Assembly (NCBI RefSeq): GCF_000346755.1
Contig: NZ_ANNV01000027.1
Location: forward strand, 1 to 53,437
Source: Pseudomonas sp. CBZ-4
Lineage (GTDB): Bacteria > Pseudomonadota > Gammaproteobacteria > Pseudomonadales > Pseudomonadaceae
Direction: 5' to 3'
Length of the DNA stretch: 53,437 nucleotides
In this document: one piece after another, positions 42,353 to 50,437 of the stretch
Position numbering within the stretch: position 1 is the stretch's first letter
Layout of the letters: every line of letters starts with the position of its first letter
Notes under the pieces: model-generated
Databases searched by the model: none
What the model was told of the DNA's origin: nothing
What the model saw: only the letters and a program-made list of their open reading frames with translations
Made by a program: the position numbers and the translations under genes

Positions 42353-43444
42353 GTGCAACATGCGTTCGCCTTGCAGGTTTTCGCCGGGGCGACGCTTGTT
42401 CACCGCCAGTTCGCCGATCTTGATCAGCCGCGTGCGCGTGACGTTGCGGCTCAGGCCCAGCAGGTTGGCGGTGTGGACCTGGTTGTAATGGCTGAAGCGG
42501 TAGGCGGCACGCAGCAGCGCATCTTCGACTTTTTCATGCAGGGCACCGGCCTGTTCTTCGAAGAGTTTCTGGAAGGCACGCTCCAGCAACGCGGCGGCGC
42601 TGTTGTCGGTGCCGTGCCCGCTGTCGTCCTGGCGCTCGATGCGCAGGTTGGACAGGCGCAGGTCGTCCCGTTCGATCACGCCGTTGCGGCAGATCAGCAG
42701 GGTGTGGTGAATCACGTTTTCCAGCTCGCGGATATTGCCCGGCCAGCTGTAGCTTTTCAGCTTGTGCTCGGCCTCGCGGCTGATGGTGATCGGGCCGTAG
42801 CCGAGGCGTTGGCTGTAGGCTTCGATGAAATGCCGGGTCAGCGGCAGGATATCGCCGGGGCGCTCGCGCAGCGGGCTGAGCTCCAGGCTGACCACGTCGA
42901 GGCGGTAATACAGGTCTTCGCGAAAATGCCCGGCATTGATCGCCTTCTCCAATTGCACATTGGTTGCGGCGAGTACGCGCACATCAATCGGAATGCTCTT
43001 GCGTGAACCCAGGCGTACCACTTCGCGTTCCTGTAGGACGCGCAGCAGTTTGACCTGGATCGCCATCGGCAAGTCGCCGATCTCATCGAGAAACAAGGTG
43101 CCGCCGTCCGCCTCCTCGAACCAGCCGGCCTTGGCGCTGAGGGCGCCGGTGAAGGCGCCTTTTTCGTGGCCGAACAGTTCGGCCTCTACCAGGGATTCGG
43201 AGAACGCCCCGCAGTTCACCGCCACGAATGGCCGGTTGCGCCGCGCGCTGAGGTTGTGGATATGCCGCGCCACCAACTCTTTACCGGTGCCGGTCTCGCC
43301 GATGATCAACACGCTGGCTTCGCTGGGCGCGACTTGCTGGATGTGGTCGAGCAGCGCCTGGGATTTCGGGTCTTCGAAGACCTGGGCGGTGGCGCGAATC
43401 GAGGTCGCAAGGGCGGGCGAGGGCGGTAGGGTTAATAGCTGCAT
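42341..43444 (-). CDS. sfnR: SfnR, sigma-54-dependent activator without a sensor domain
   Basis: 367 aa. An AAA+ domain starts almost at the N-terminus: Walker A GETGTGKE, the sigma-54 contact loop GHEKGAFTGAL, and the Walker B region GGTLFLDEIGDLP. A Fis-type helix-turn-helix ends the protein (YNQVHTANLLGLSRNVTRTR). There is no receiver, PAS or GAF domain, so activity is set by expression level, as in SfnR of P. putida, which turns on organosulfur genes. ATG 43444 has GAGG upstream; GTG 43450 is also in frame. It closes the msu operon. Confidence 0.92.
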   Translation of the reverse strand: MQLLTLPPSPALATSIRATAQVFEDPKSQALLDHIQQVAPSEASVLIIGETGTGKELVARHIHNLSARRNRPFVAVNCGAFSESLVEAELFGHEKGAFTGALSAKAGWFEEADGGTLFLDEIGDLPMAIQVKLLRVLQEREVVRLGSRKSIPIDVRVLAATNVQLEKAINAGHFREDLYYRLDVVSLELSPLRERPGDILPLTRHFIEAYSQRLGYGPITISREAEHKLKSYSWPGNIRELENVIHHTLLICRNGVIERDDLRLSNLRIERQDDSGHGTDNSAAALLERAFQKLFEEQAGALHEKVEDALLRAAYRFSHYNQVHTANLLGLSRNVTRTRLIKIGELAVNKRRPGENLQGERMLHLSI

Positions 43445-43456
43445 GGGCACCTCTTC

Positions 43457-44644
43457 TCAGGAGTAGAACGTCGGAATGGGCAGGGAGTGGTTCAACGCCC
43501 AGTCCCCCAGTTCGTGGAGCTTGTAGTCCAGCGGATCGTGCAGGCTCTGGGTGCGCAGGTTGCGCCAGTGCCGATCCAGGCGTAGCGACGCGTGGGTAGA
43601 GCGCGCACCGGTGACTTCGAACAGGCGGCTGCACAACTCCAGGCCCTGACGGGTGGCGGCGACTTTGGCGGTGGCGATGGCAATCGCCAGTTGGCCGCGC
43701 TCGTGCTCGCTGAGGTTGGGGCCCTTGGCCCACGCCTGGTCAAGCAAGTCGGCGGCGCGTTCGACCAACAGGCGTACGCCTTCCAGCGCCACCCAGAACT
43801 CGCCATAGTGATGCAGCACGTAGGGGTCGTTGCGCACGTCGGTGGCGGAGGATTTATGCCAGGCGCGGGTTTCGGTAAGGGTGTAGTTGCGCGCTTCCTC
43901 AAAGGCGCCTTCGGCAATCCCGAGAAACATATGCGTGAAGGTCAACTGGGCGATCAACGGGCGCAGGCAGGCAAACGGCGTGCTCAGTGGGCCCGGGTCG
44001 AGCAGCAACTCCGATTCTTCGACGCGCACCCGCTCGAAGCTGGCGCTGCCGCTGTCGGTCTGGCGCTGGCCGATGTTGTTCCAGTCATTGTGCAGGGTGA
44101 TGCCGCTGCGCCCGCTGGGGATGGCGGCGATCAGCAGCTTGCCGCCGGCGCTTTCGTCCACCGCGGAGGCGATGAGCATCTCCGAGTCGCTGGCGCCGGA
44201 GCAGAAGCTCTTTTTGCCGGAGAATTCGCGCCAGCCACCGAAGTCCTTGACCACCGTACGCGTGTCCAGTGGGTTGAGAGCGTTGCCCCAGAACCAGTTC
44301 TTGCGCGCGGTCTGTTCGAACCAGGGTTGCCATTGGTCCGGGCGCGAAAACAGGCGCACGGTGGCCAGCATCAGGTGATGGAAGCCGAAGACGTGGGCGA
44401 TGGAACTGTCGACCTTGGCGAATTCGCGCACGATACCCAGGGTGTCGCTCCAGCGTGCGCCGAGGCCGCCGTATTGGGTGGGAATGCTCAGGGCCAGCAG
44501 GCCGCTGTGACGCAAGGCATCACGTTCGGCTTTGGGCGTGCCGCCGCGCTCGTCGCGTTCGACGGCGCTGAGGGCGAATTCGGCGGCCAGCAGTTTGGCG
44601 GTCTGCAAGGGGGAGGGCAGGACGCTGTGGGGTTTGGCTGTCAC
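43457..44644 (-). CDS. msuC: MsuC, FMNH2-dependent methanesulfinate / sulfone monooxygenase
   Basis: 395 aa acyl-CoA-dehydrogenase-fold flavoprotein (DszC/SfnB group). Fold signatures are IPTQYGGLGARWSDTLGIVR and FGFHHLMLATVRLFSR. Start GTG 44644 with GAGG upstream. In P. fluorescens and P. aeruginosa this enzyme oxidises methanesulfinate to methanesulfonate with FMNH2 from MsuE. It is separated from msuD by 162 bp that hold a REP pair. Confidence 0.9.
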   Translation of the reverse strand: MTAKPHSVLPSPLQTAKLLAAEFALSAVERDERGGTPKAERDALRHSGLLALSIPTQYGGLGARWSDTLGIVREFAKVDSSIAHVFGFHHLMLATVRLFSRPDQWQPWFEQTARKNWFWGNALNPLDTRTVVKDFGGWREFSGKKSFCSGASDSEMLIASAVDESAGGKLLIAAIPSGRSGITLHNDWNNIGQRQTDSGSASFERVRVEESELLLDPGPLSTPFACLRPLIAQLTFTHMFLGIAEGAFEEARNYTLTETRAWHKSSATDVRNDPYVLHHYGEFWVALEGVRLLVERAADLLDQAWAKGPNLSEHERGQLAIAIATAKVAATRQGLELCSRLFEVTGARSTHASLRLDRHWRNLRTQSLHDPLDYKLHELGDWALNHSLPIPTFYS

Positions 44645-44699
44645 GCGGTGTTCCTCATTTTTTATCTGGCAATGAAGCCCAAATGTGGGGGCGGGCTTG

Positions 44700-44786
44700 T
44701 GTGGGAGCTGGCTTGCCTGCGATAGCCTCACCTCGGTCTAACTGACATACCGAGGTGCCTGTATCGCGGGCAAGCCCGCTCCCACA
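44700..44786. repeat. Paired REP element (REPIN), copy E, inside the msu operon
   Basis: The left arm is TGTGGGAGCTGGCTTGCC and the right arm has the variant GGCAAGCCCGCTCCCACA, so the element is a hybrid of the two arm types. A truncated extra arm is just upstream (44684-44698). It lies between msuD and msuC in the transcribed operon. Confidence 0.88.
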
Positions 44787-44806
44787 TAAAGCCGATCTCA
44801 CTGCCC

Positions 44807-45949
44807 TCAGGCTTTTGTCGTGGGCAACACATCGTTGGCAATCATTTCGCCAAACGGTCCGGTGAGGTTGGTGATACCGCGCCCGGCCAGGCTGGCGTAC
44901 GGCTCCGGCAACAGGGGGAACACCAGCTCGGCAAACCGATAGGCCTCTTCCAGGTGCGGGTAACCGGAGAAAATGAAGCTTTCGATCCCCAGGTCAGCGT
45001 ATTCCTGGATGCGCGCGGCCACTTGCTGCGGGTTGCCCACCAGCGCGGTGCCGGCGCCGCCGCGCACCAGGCCGACACCGGCCCACAGGTTGGGGGCGAT
45101 CTCCAGGTTGTCGCGGCGCCCGTCATGCAGCGCGGCCATGCGGCGCTGGCCTTCGGAATCAAAACGCGAGAAGGATTTTTGCGCCGCGGCGATGGTTTCA
45201 TCGCTGATGTGTTCGATCAGTTTGTCGGCGGCTTTCCAGGCGTCTTCCTCGGTCTCGCGCACGATCACATGCAGGCGAATGCCGAATTTCACCGTGCGGC
45301 CGTGACGGGCGGCGCGCTCACGCACATCGGCGAGTTTTGCTGCGACGGCGGCGGGCGGCTCGCCCCAGGTCAGGTACACATCCACCTGTTCGGCGGCGAG
45401 GTCGTGGGCGGCGTCTGAGGAACCGCCGAAGTACAGCGGCGGATACGGCTTCTGCACCGGTGGGTAAAGGGCCTTGGCGTTCTGCACCCGCAGGTGTTTG
45501 CCTTCGAAATCTACCGATTCGCCCTGCAACACGCGGCGCCAGATCTGGAGGAATTCGTCGGAGACTTCGTAGCGTTCGCTGTGATCGAGGAAACTGCCGT
45601 CGCCACGGTTTTCGTCGGGGTCGCCGCCGGTGACCACGTTGATCAGCAGCCGGCCGTTGGACAGGCGGTCCAGGGTGGCGGCCATGCGTGCGCTAACGGT
45701 GGGCGAAATGATGCCCGGACGGATCGCCACCAGGTAACGCAGGCGTTCGGTAAGTGGCACCAGCGCCGAGGCGATGACCCAGGAGTCTTCGCACGAGCGC
45801 CCGGTAGGAATCAGCAGGCCGTAGTAACCGAGGCTGTCAGCGGCTTGTGCGACTTGCTTCAGATAGTTGAGGGTGACAGGCCGCGCACCTTGCGTGGTGC
45901 CCAGGTAATGACCGTCGCCGTGGGTCGGTAGAAACCAGAAAACATCCAT
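44807..45949 (-). CDS. msuD: MsuD, FMNH2-dependent methanesulfonate monooxygenase
   Basis: 380 aa SsuD/bacterial-luciferase-like enzyme. It begins [19 protein letters not shown], nearly the alkanesulfonate monooxygenase start, and keeps [39 protein letters not shown] and [15 protein letters not shown]. It cleaves methanesulfonate to sulfite and formaldehyde when sulfate is scarce. AAGGA precedes ATG 45949. The gap to msuE is nine bases. Confidence 0.94.
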   Translation of the reverse strand: MDVFWFLPTHGDGHYLGTTQGARPVTLNYLKQVAQAADSLGYYGLLIPTGRSCEDSWVIASALVPLTERLRYLVAIRPGIISPTVSARMAATLDRLSNGRLLINVVTGGDPDENRGDGSFLDHSERYEVSDEFLQIWRRVLQGESVDFEGKHLRVQNAKALYPPVQKPYPPLYFGGSSDAAHDLAAEQVDVYLTWGEPPAAVAAKLADVRERAARHGRTVKFGIRLHVIVRETEEDAWKAADKLIEHISDETIAAAQKSFSRFDSEGQRRMAALHDGRRDNLEIAPNLWAGVGLVRGGAGTALVGNPQQVAARIQEYADLGIESFIFSGYPHLEEAYRFAELVFPLLPEPYASLAGRGITNLTGPFGEMIANDVLPTTKA

Positions 45950-45958
45950 GACAAATCC

Positions 45959-46522
45959 TTAAGCGATTTTCAGCAGAGAGGGGGAGTGCGCTGCAAACAA
46001 CGGTGCAGCGCGTTCTGCCGCAAGGCGGATACGGCCCTTCAAGGGCTCACTGGTTATTTGGTAATCGGTGAAGTCGGCTTCGGTGGCGTATACGCCGATC
46101 GGCAAGGTCAGCGCCTGGAAGAAGCTGAACAGCGGGCGCAGCTGGTGATCGAGGACCAGTGCGTGGCGTTCGCTGCCGCCGGTTGCGGCGAGCAGCACTG
46201 GGGTGTTGATCAAGGCGTTGAGGCCGACCAGGTCGAAAAGGTGCTTGAGCAACCCTGGGTAGGAACCGCGATAGACCGGCGCGGCGACGATCAGCAGGTC
46301 GGCCTGTTCGATGGCCAACAGTTGGGCTTCGACGTCGGCGGGTAATTCATCACGGGACAGGGCGCCGCCTAATGGCCGGGCAATGTCGCCCAGTTCGATC
46401 AAGGTGGTCTGGATCGGCAGCAACGTGGCCAGTTCAGCCAGCACCGCTTGGGTCAAGACGAGGGTACGGGACGGGCGCCAGGTTCCGCCGGAGAGGGCAA
46501 CGACATTCAGGTGACGGGTCAT
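45959..46522 (-). CDS. msuE: MsuE, NADH-dependent FMN reductase
   Basis: 187 aa flavodoxin-fold reductase (NADPH-dependent FMN reductase family). It has VVALSGGTWRPSRTLVLTQA for phosphate binding and IVAAPVYRGSYPGLLKHLFD. It supplies FMNH2 to MsuD and MsuC. ATG 46522 has AAGGA upstream; a far earlier in-frame start (46783) would lie across the sigma-54 promoter and is rejected. It is the first gene of the operon. Confidence 0.92.
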   Translation of the reverse strand: MTRHLNVVALSGGTWRPSRTLVLTQAVLAELATLLPIQTTLIELGDIARPLGGALSRDELPADVEAQLLAIEQADLLIVAAPVYRGSYPGLLKHLFDLVGLNALINTPVLLAATGGSERHALVLDHQLRPLFSFFQALTLPIGVYATEADFTDYQITSEPLKGRIRLAAERAAPLFAAHSPSLLKIA

Positions 46523-46574
46523 GAACAGTTCCTTTTTCAACAGGGGTTCGTAGCAAATCGGTGCAACGTGTTGA

Positions 46575-46589
46575 GCAAGAGCTGTACCA
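46575..46589 (-). promoter_or_regulatory. Sigma-54 promoter of the msu operon
   Basis: On the minus strand TGGTACAGCTCTTGC matches the -24/-12 consensus TGGCAC-N5-TTGC with one base changed; GG and GC are spaced exactly ten bases. The expected start point is about 40 bases before the msuE ATG. It fits control by the SfnR-type activator encoded in the same operon. Confidence 0.8.
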
Positions 46590-46643
46590 ATGACGACGAG
46601 CCTTGATTGGCGTGGGCTGTGGGCTCGTAGCTGAAAAAGCGGG

Positions 46644-46694
46644 TGTTGCCTGCGTGGTGAATTGTTGAATGGCTGTTGCCTGGGCAACAGTTGC
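46644..46694 (-). promoter_or_regulatory. Candidate upstream activating sequence for SfnR
   Basis: A perfect palindrome CTGTTGCC-TG-GGCAACAG (46673-46690) overlaps a second one, GCAAC-A-GTTGC (46684-46694). A repeated half-site TGTTGCCTG lies at 46644-46652. They sit about 55-120 bp upstream of the -24 element, the usual position for activator binding. Confidence 0.6.
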
Positions 46695-46761
46695 GTGGCG
46701 AACAGTTCCGGTGTGGTGTGTGGCCATTTATAGAAGGTTATATTTATTCCGTAAATGAACG

Positions 46762-46792
46762 TATTTCCATATTTATAGATCATATGGAAATA
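46762..46792. repeat. Long AT-rich palindrome
   Basis: TATTTCCATAT-N9-ATATGGAAATA, perfect over 11-bp arms, in an AT-rich stretch that stands out from the GC-rich surroundings. It could be an operator or DNA-bending site shared by msuE and the small lipoprotein gene. No family assignment is possible. Confidence 0.6.
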
Positions 46793-46802
46793 TATAGCGG
46801 CA

Positions 46803-46832
46803 GCTATCAGAGGTGCTTCGATGGCTGATAGC
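46803..46832. repeat. Inverted repeat upstream of the small lipoprotein gene
   Basis: GCTATCAG-N14-CTGATAGC, perfect 8-bp arms, centred about 100 bp before the lipoprotein ATG. A third partial copy (GATAGCGACTATC) overlaps its right arm. It is a possible regulator site. Confidence 0.5.
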
Positions 46833-46920
46833 GACTATCACGGGAGGTGATTTTTCTCTGTGAAGGTGCGGGAGTAGCCTGTGTTCATTGACTCGAAACC
46901 TACTTCGCAGAGCCGCCGCC

Positions 46921-47190
46921 ATGAACCGATTCCTTGCTGTTTGCTTGTTGCTTGTCACCGCCGTCCTCGCTGGCTGTGCGACCCATCCGTCACCTGAGTT
47001 GCGCCCTTACACGGCAGACGAAAGCACACAGTTGGCCCTTGAGGCGTTGAGCCGTCGTGGTTTGTCGTTTGATGAATACCAACAGCAGCGCGCCGCACTG
47101 ACTGGCCAGCCACAGAAGCCTTTCGGCTTTGATCGCAGGGGCGAGATGAACGCCGAACGCAGCGTGACCCTGCATGGTCGTCCCAGTTGA
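46921..47190 (+). CDS. Small lipoprotein of unknown function
   Basis: 89 aa. The signal peptide MNRFLAVCLLLVTAVLAGC has a clear lipobox (LAGC, lipid at Cys19). The mature part is charged, with RRGLSFDEYQQQRAALTGQP. I recognise no domain. It has its own terminator downstream, so it is a single-gene unit. Sorting signals near the Cys (ATHPS, not Asp at +2) favour the outer membrane. Confidence 0.82.
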   Translation: MNRFLAVCLLLVTAVLAGCATHPSPELRPYTADESTQLALEALSRRGLSFDEYQQQRAALTGQPQKPFGFDRRGEMNAERSVTLHGRPS

Positions 47191-47210
47191 GGGCGGTATT
47201 GGCCATGAAG

Positions 47211-47248
47211 AGCCCGAGGTTCTCCTTAAGGAATCTCGGGCTTTTTGT
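47211..47248 (+). terminator. Rho-independent terminator
   Basis: AGCCCGAG (47211-47218) pairs with CTCGGGCT (47235-47242) and is followed by TTTTTGTTTT. It ends the small lipoprotein transcript. Between here and 47418 I see only a minor TTCAGC/GCTGAA dyad at 47264-47282. Confidence 0.85.
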
Positions 47249-47418
47249 TTTCCATGGCACGACTTCAGCCTGTTAAGCTGAATTTCAGGAGCGTTCCTAC
47301 GCACATTTACCTAAAGTGGTCCTTTTTTAATGGCATTTGATCGGTTAAACCTGACGACCTCTGTCCCGGTCGATGCCCCTGAGACGCTGCTCTCGGGAAC
47401 CTGCTCTGCGAGTCTTTC

Positions 47419-48579
47419 ATGAATAAACGTCCGTTGTATTTCGACTACGCCGCCACCACGCCGGTGGATGAGCGGGTTATCCAGGTCATGGTTGAGTGTC
47501 TGGGTTTCAACGCCAATTTCGGCAACCCTGCGTCCAGTTCCCACGCGTTCGGCCAAGCGGCCCGGCAAACGGTTGAACAGGCGCGCCGCCAGGTGGCCGA
47601 GTTGGTGGGCGCCCAGGCTGAGCAGATCGTCTGGACGTCCGGTGCCACCGAATCCAACAACCTCGCCATCAAGGGCGTGGCCCAGGCGCGGGGTGTGGCG
47701 GGTGGGCATATCATCACCAGCCAGATCGAGCACAAGGCCACGCTGGACACCGCGCGGCAATTGCAGGAAGCCGGCGTGGCCGTGACTTATCTGGTGCCGG
47801 ACGCCGATGGGCTGATCACCGCCGATGCGGTGAGCGAAGCGTTGCGTGAAGACACCTTCCTGGTGTCGTTGATGCTGGTAAACAACGAACTGGGGACCCT
47901 CAACGACATTCCGGGCATTGGCGCGCGGGTGCGTGAGCATGGCGCGTTGTTGCATGTGGATGCCGCGCAAGGGGCGGGCAAGGTGGCAATCGACCTGGCG
48001 CAATGGCCGGTGGATTTGATGTCGTTTTCCGCGCACAAACTGTACGGCCCCAAGGGCATCGGCGCGTTGTATGTCGGGCCGCGGGCGCAGCAGAAGGTGT
48101 TGGCGCAGATCCACGGCGGCGGTCACGAAGGTGGTTTGCGCTCCGGTACCCTGGCGACCCATCAGATTGCGGGCATGGGCACGGCGTTCGCCCTGGCGGC
48201 GGCAGCTTTTGTTGAAGAAAAGGCCGTCATCGTAGCCTTGCGCCAGCGCCTGCTGGACCAGCTGGCAGCGGTGCCGGGTGTGCGCCTCAATGGCAGCGCG
48301 ACGCAACGTATTCCCCATACCCTGAGCCTCACGTTCGCCGAGGGCGAATTCAATGCGGCGGCGTTGAGCGCGGGGCTCGCGTTTTCGGCGACCTCGGCGT
48401 GCAATTCGGCAAGCAATGCACCGTCCCACGTGCTGCTGGCGTTGGGGCATGACGCGCGCAGTGCCGGCCGTACCATTCGCTTGAGCCTAGGCCGGTTTAC
48501 CACCGAGCAGGATATCGACCAGGCCGCGCAGTTGATCAAGGCGGCATTGGCCAGCGCACCGGCGTTCTGGGCGGTCTGA
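47419..48579 (+). CDS. Cysteine desulfurase-like protein (NifS/IscS family)
   Basis: 386 aa PLP enzyme, class V aminotransferase fold. It keeps the His before the PLP lysine loop (QIEHKATLD, His105), the PLP Lys207 in SFSAHKLYGPKG and the catalytic Cys328 in TSACNSASNAPSHV, at the same numbers as E. coli IscS. It should release sulfur from cysteine as a persulfide. Unlike iscS it is outside any isc operon; the next gene, 49 bp on, is a peptidase. A specialised role in sulfur transfer is possible, and proximity to the msu sulfur genes is noted. Confidence 0.9.
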   Translation: MNKRPLYFDYAATTPVDERVIQVMVECLGFNANFGNPASSSHAFGQAARQTVEQARRQVAELVGAQAEQIVWTSGATESNNLAIKGVAQARGVAGGHIITSQIEHKATLDTARQLQEAGVAVTYLVPDADGLITADAVSEALREDTFLVSLMLVNNELGTLNDIPGIGARVREHGALLHVDAAQGAGKVAIDLAQWPVDLMSFSAHKLYGPKGIGALYVGPRAQQKVLAQIHGGGHEGGLRSGTLATHQIAGMGTAFALAAAAFVEEKAVIVALRQRLLDQLAAVPGVRLNGSATQRIPHTLSLTFAEGEFNAAALSAGLAFSATSACNSASNAPSHVLLALGHDARSAGRTIRLSLGRFTTEQDIDQAAQLIKAALASAPAFWAV

Positions 48580-48628
48580 TCCCTTTTTCGCAACACATAA
48601 TAATTATTCGTGGTTAGCAGGAGACACA

Positions 48629-50437
48629 ATGAGTACGCAGCCCTTGACCCATGGAACGGTTCCCCAGCGCCTGGCGCAGACCCGCGAACTGATGCGCCGC
48701 GAGGGCATTCATGCCCTGCTGGTGCCGTCGGCCGACCCGCACTTGTCCGAGTATTTGCCGGGCTACTGGCAGGGGCGCCAATGGTTGTCGGGGTTTCATG
48801 GCTCGGTGGGTACGCTGATTGTCACTGCGGATTTCGCCGGCGTTTGGGCAGATAGCCGCTATTGGGAACAGGCAACCAAGGAACTCAAGGGCAGCGGTAT
48901 CGAGTTGGTGAAGCTGCAGCCGGGCCAACCTGGGCCGCTGGAATGGCTGGCCGAGCAAACACCGGAAGGGGGTGTGGTGGCGGTGGATGGCGCGGTAATG
49001 GCCGTGGCTTCGGCGCGTACGCTCGGTGGCAAACTCGCGGAACGCGCTGCACGCCTGCGTACCGATATCGATCTGCTGAACGAGGTCTGGCAAGACCGTC
49101 CGACGTTGCCCAACCAGCCGATCTATCAACACCTGCCGCCGCAGGCCACCGTCAGCCGTGGCGAGAAGCTCGCCGCACTGCGCGCCAGCCTGCAAGAGAA
49201 GGGGGCCGACTGGCACTTTATCGCCACCCTGGATGACATCGCATGGCTGTTCAACCTGCGTGGCGCCGATGTGTCGTTTAACCCGGTGTTTGTGTCCTTC
49301 GCGTTGATCAATCAACAGCAGGCCACGTTGTTTGTAGCGCTGAGCAAAGTCGATGCAGCGCTACGCGCAGTGCTGGAGCAGGACGGTGTCACCCTGCGTG
49401 ATTACAGCGAAGTGGCGGATGCATTGCGCGCGGTGCCAGCGGGCGCCAGTGTGCAGGTCGATCCGGCACGCGTCACGGCGGGCCTGCTGGAGAACCTTGA
49501 TAGCGGCGTCAAGCTCGTGGAAGGGCTGAACCCGACCACGCTGGCCAAATCGCGCAAGAGCCTGGCGGACGCGGAACACATCCGTCAGGCCATGGAGCAG
49601 GACGGCGCGGCGTTGTGTGAGTTTTTCGCCTGGCTGGACAGTGCGTTGGGCCGTGAACGTATCACCGAGCTGACTATTGATGAGCACCTGACCGCTGCGC
49701 GTACCCGTCGTCCGGGTTATGTGTCGCTGAGTTTCAATACCATCGCTGCGTACAACGCCAACGGGGCGATGCCGCATTACCATGCCACCGAAGAAGAGCA
49801 TGCGCTGATCGAGGGTGATGGCTTGTTGCTGATCGACTCGGGTGGCCAGTACCTGGGCGGTACCACGGACATCACGCGGATGGTGCCGGTCGGTACGCCG
49901 AGTGACGAGCAGAAGCGCGATTGCACGCGGGTGCTCAAGGGGGTGATTGCCTTGTCCCGTGCGCATTTCCCCAAGGGCATCCTGTCGCCGTTGCTGGACG
50001 CCATCGCCCGCGCGCCGATCTGGGCCGAGGGTGTGGACTACGGCCATGGCACAGGCCACGGTGTAGGTTATTTCCTGAATGTGCATGAAGGCCCGCAGGT
50101 GATCGCCTACCAGGCCGTGGCCGCGCCGCAAACGGCGATGCAGCCGGGCATGATCACGTCGATCGAGCCGGGTACTTACCGTCCGGGGCGTTGGGGGGTG
50201 CGTATCGAGAACCTGGTGTTGAACCGTGAAGCGGGCAAGACCGAGTTTGGTGAGTTCCTCAAGTTTGAAACCCTGACCTTGTGCCCGATCGACACCCGCT
50301 GCCTGGTACCGTCGCTGCTGACGGCGGACGAGCGTGAGTGGTTCAACGCTTACCACGCTGAAGTGCGCGAGCGCCTGAGCCCGTTGCTCAACGGCGCTGC
50401 GCTTGAGTGGTTGCAGGTGCGTACGGCGGCTATTTGA
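48629..50437 (+). CDS. Xaa-Pro aminopeptidase (aminopeptidase P family)
   Basis: 602 aa, the long three-domain form like eukaryotic cytosolic aminopeptidase P. The C-terminal pita-bread fold carries the two-metal site: Asp in LLIDSGGQYLGGTTDITR (two Asp), His in GHGTGHGVGYFLNVHEGP, Glu in SIEPGTYRPG, and Glu in RIENLVL. It removes an N-terminal residue before proline. Its ATG at 48629 has GCAGGAG upstream. The end overlaps the convergent isomerase gene by 8 bp. Confidence 0.93.
   Translation: MSTQPLTHGTVPQRLAQTRELMRREGIHALLVPSADPHLSEYLPGYWQGRQWLSGFHGSVGTLIVTADFAGVWADSRYWEQATKELKGSGIELVKLQPGQPGPLEWLAEQTPEGGVVAVDGAVMAVASARTLGGKLAERAARLRTDIDLLNEVWQDRPTLPNQPIYQHLPPQATVSRGEKLAALRASLQEKGADWHFIATLDDIAWLFNLRGADVSFNPVFVSFALINQQQATLFVALSKVDAALRAVLEQDGVTLRDYSEVADALRAVPAGASVQVDPARVTAGLLENLDSGVKLVEGLNPTTLAKSRKSLADAEHIRQAMEQDGAALCEFFAWLDSALGRERITELTIDEHLTAARTRRPGYVSLSFNTIAAYNANGAMPHYHATEEEHALIEGDGLLLIDSGGQYLGGTTDITRMVPVGTPSDEQKRDCTRVLKGVIALSRAHFPKGILSPLLDAIARAPIWAEGVDYGHGTGHGVGYFLNVHEGPQVIAYQAVAAPQTAMQPGMITSIEPGTYRPGRWGVRIENLVLNREAGKTEFGEFLKFETLTLCPIDTRCLVPSLLTADEREWFNAYHAEVRERLSPLLNGAALEWLQVRTAAI

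Larger units (their letters stand above)
46523..46920. other. Regulatory region between msuE and the small lipoprotein gene
   Basis: 398 bp with no gene. Reading away from msuE it holds the sigma-54 promoter, the TGTTGCC palindromes, an AT-rich stretch (46730-46795) with a long palindrome, and an inverted repeat GCTATCAG/CTGATAGC. These parts are listed separately. Confidence 0.7.

Noticed and set aside
17087..44786. A CRISPR array suggested by the recurrent repeat units
   Set aside because: The units are far apart, palindromic and paired in inverted orientation, without regular spacers or cas genes; they are REP elements.
46523..46783. An N-terminal extension of MsuE from an ATG at 46783
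   Set aside because: It would translate through the sigma-54 promoter and activator sites; the 46522 start has a good ribosome site and begins at the conserved strand.
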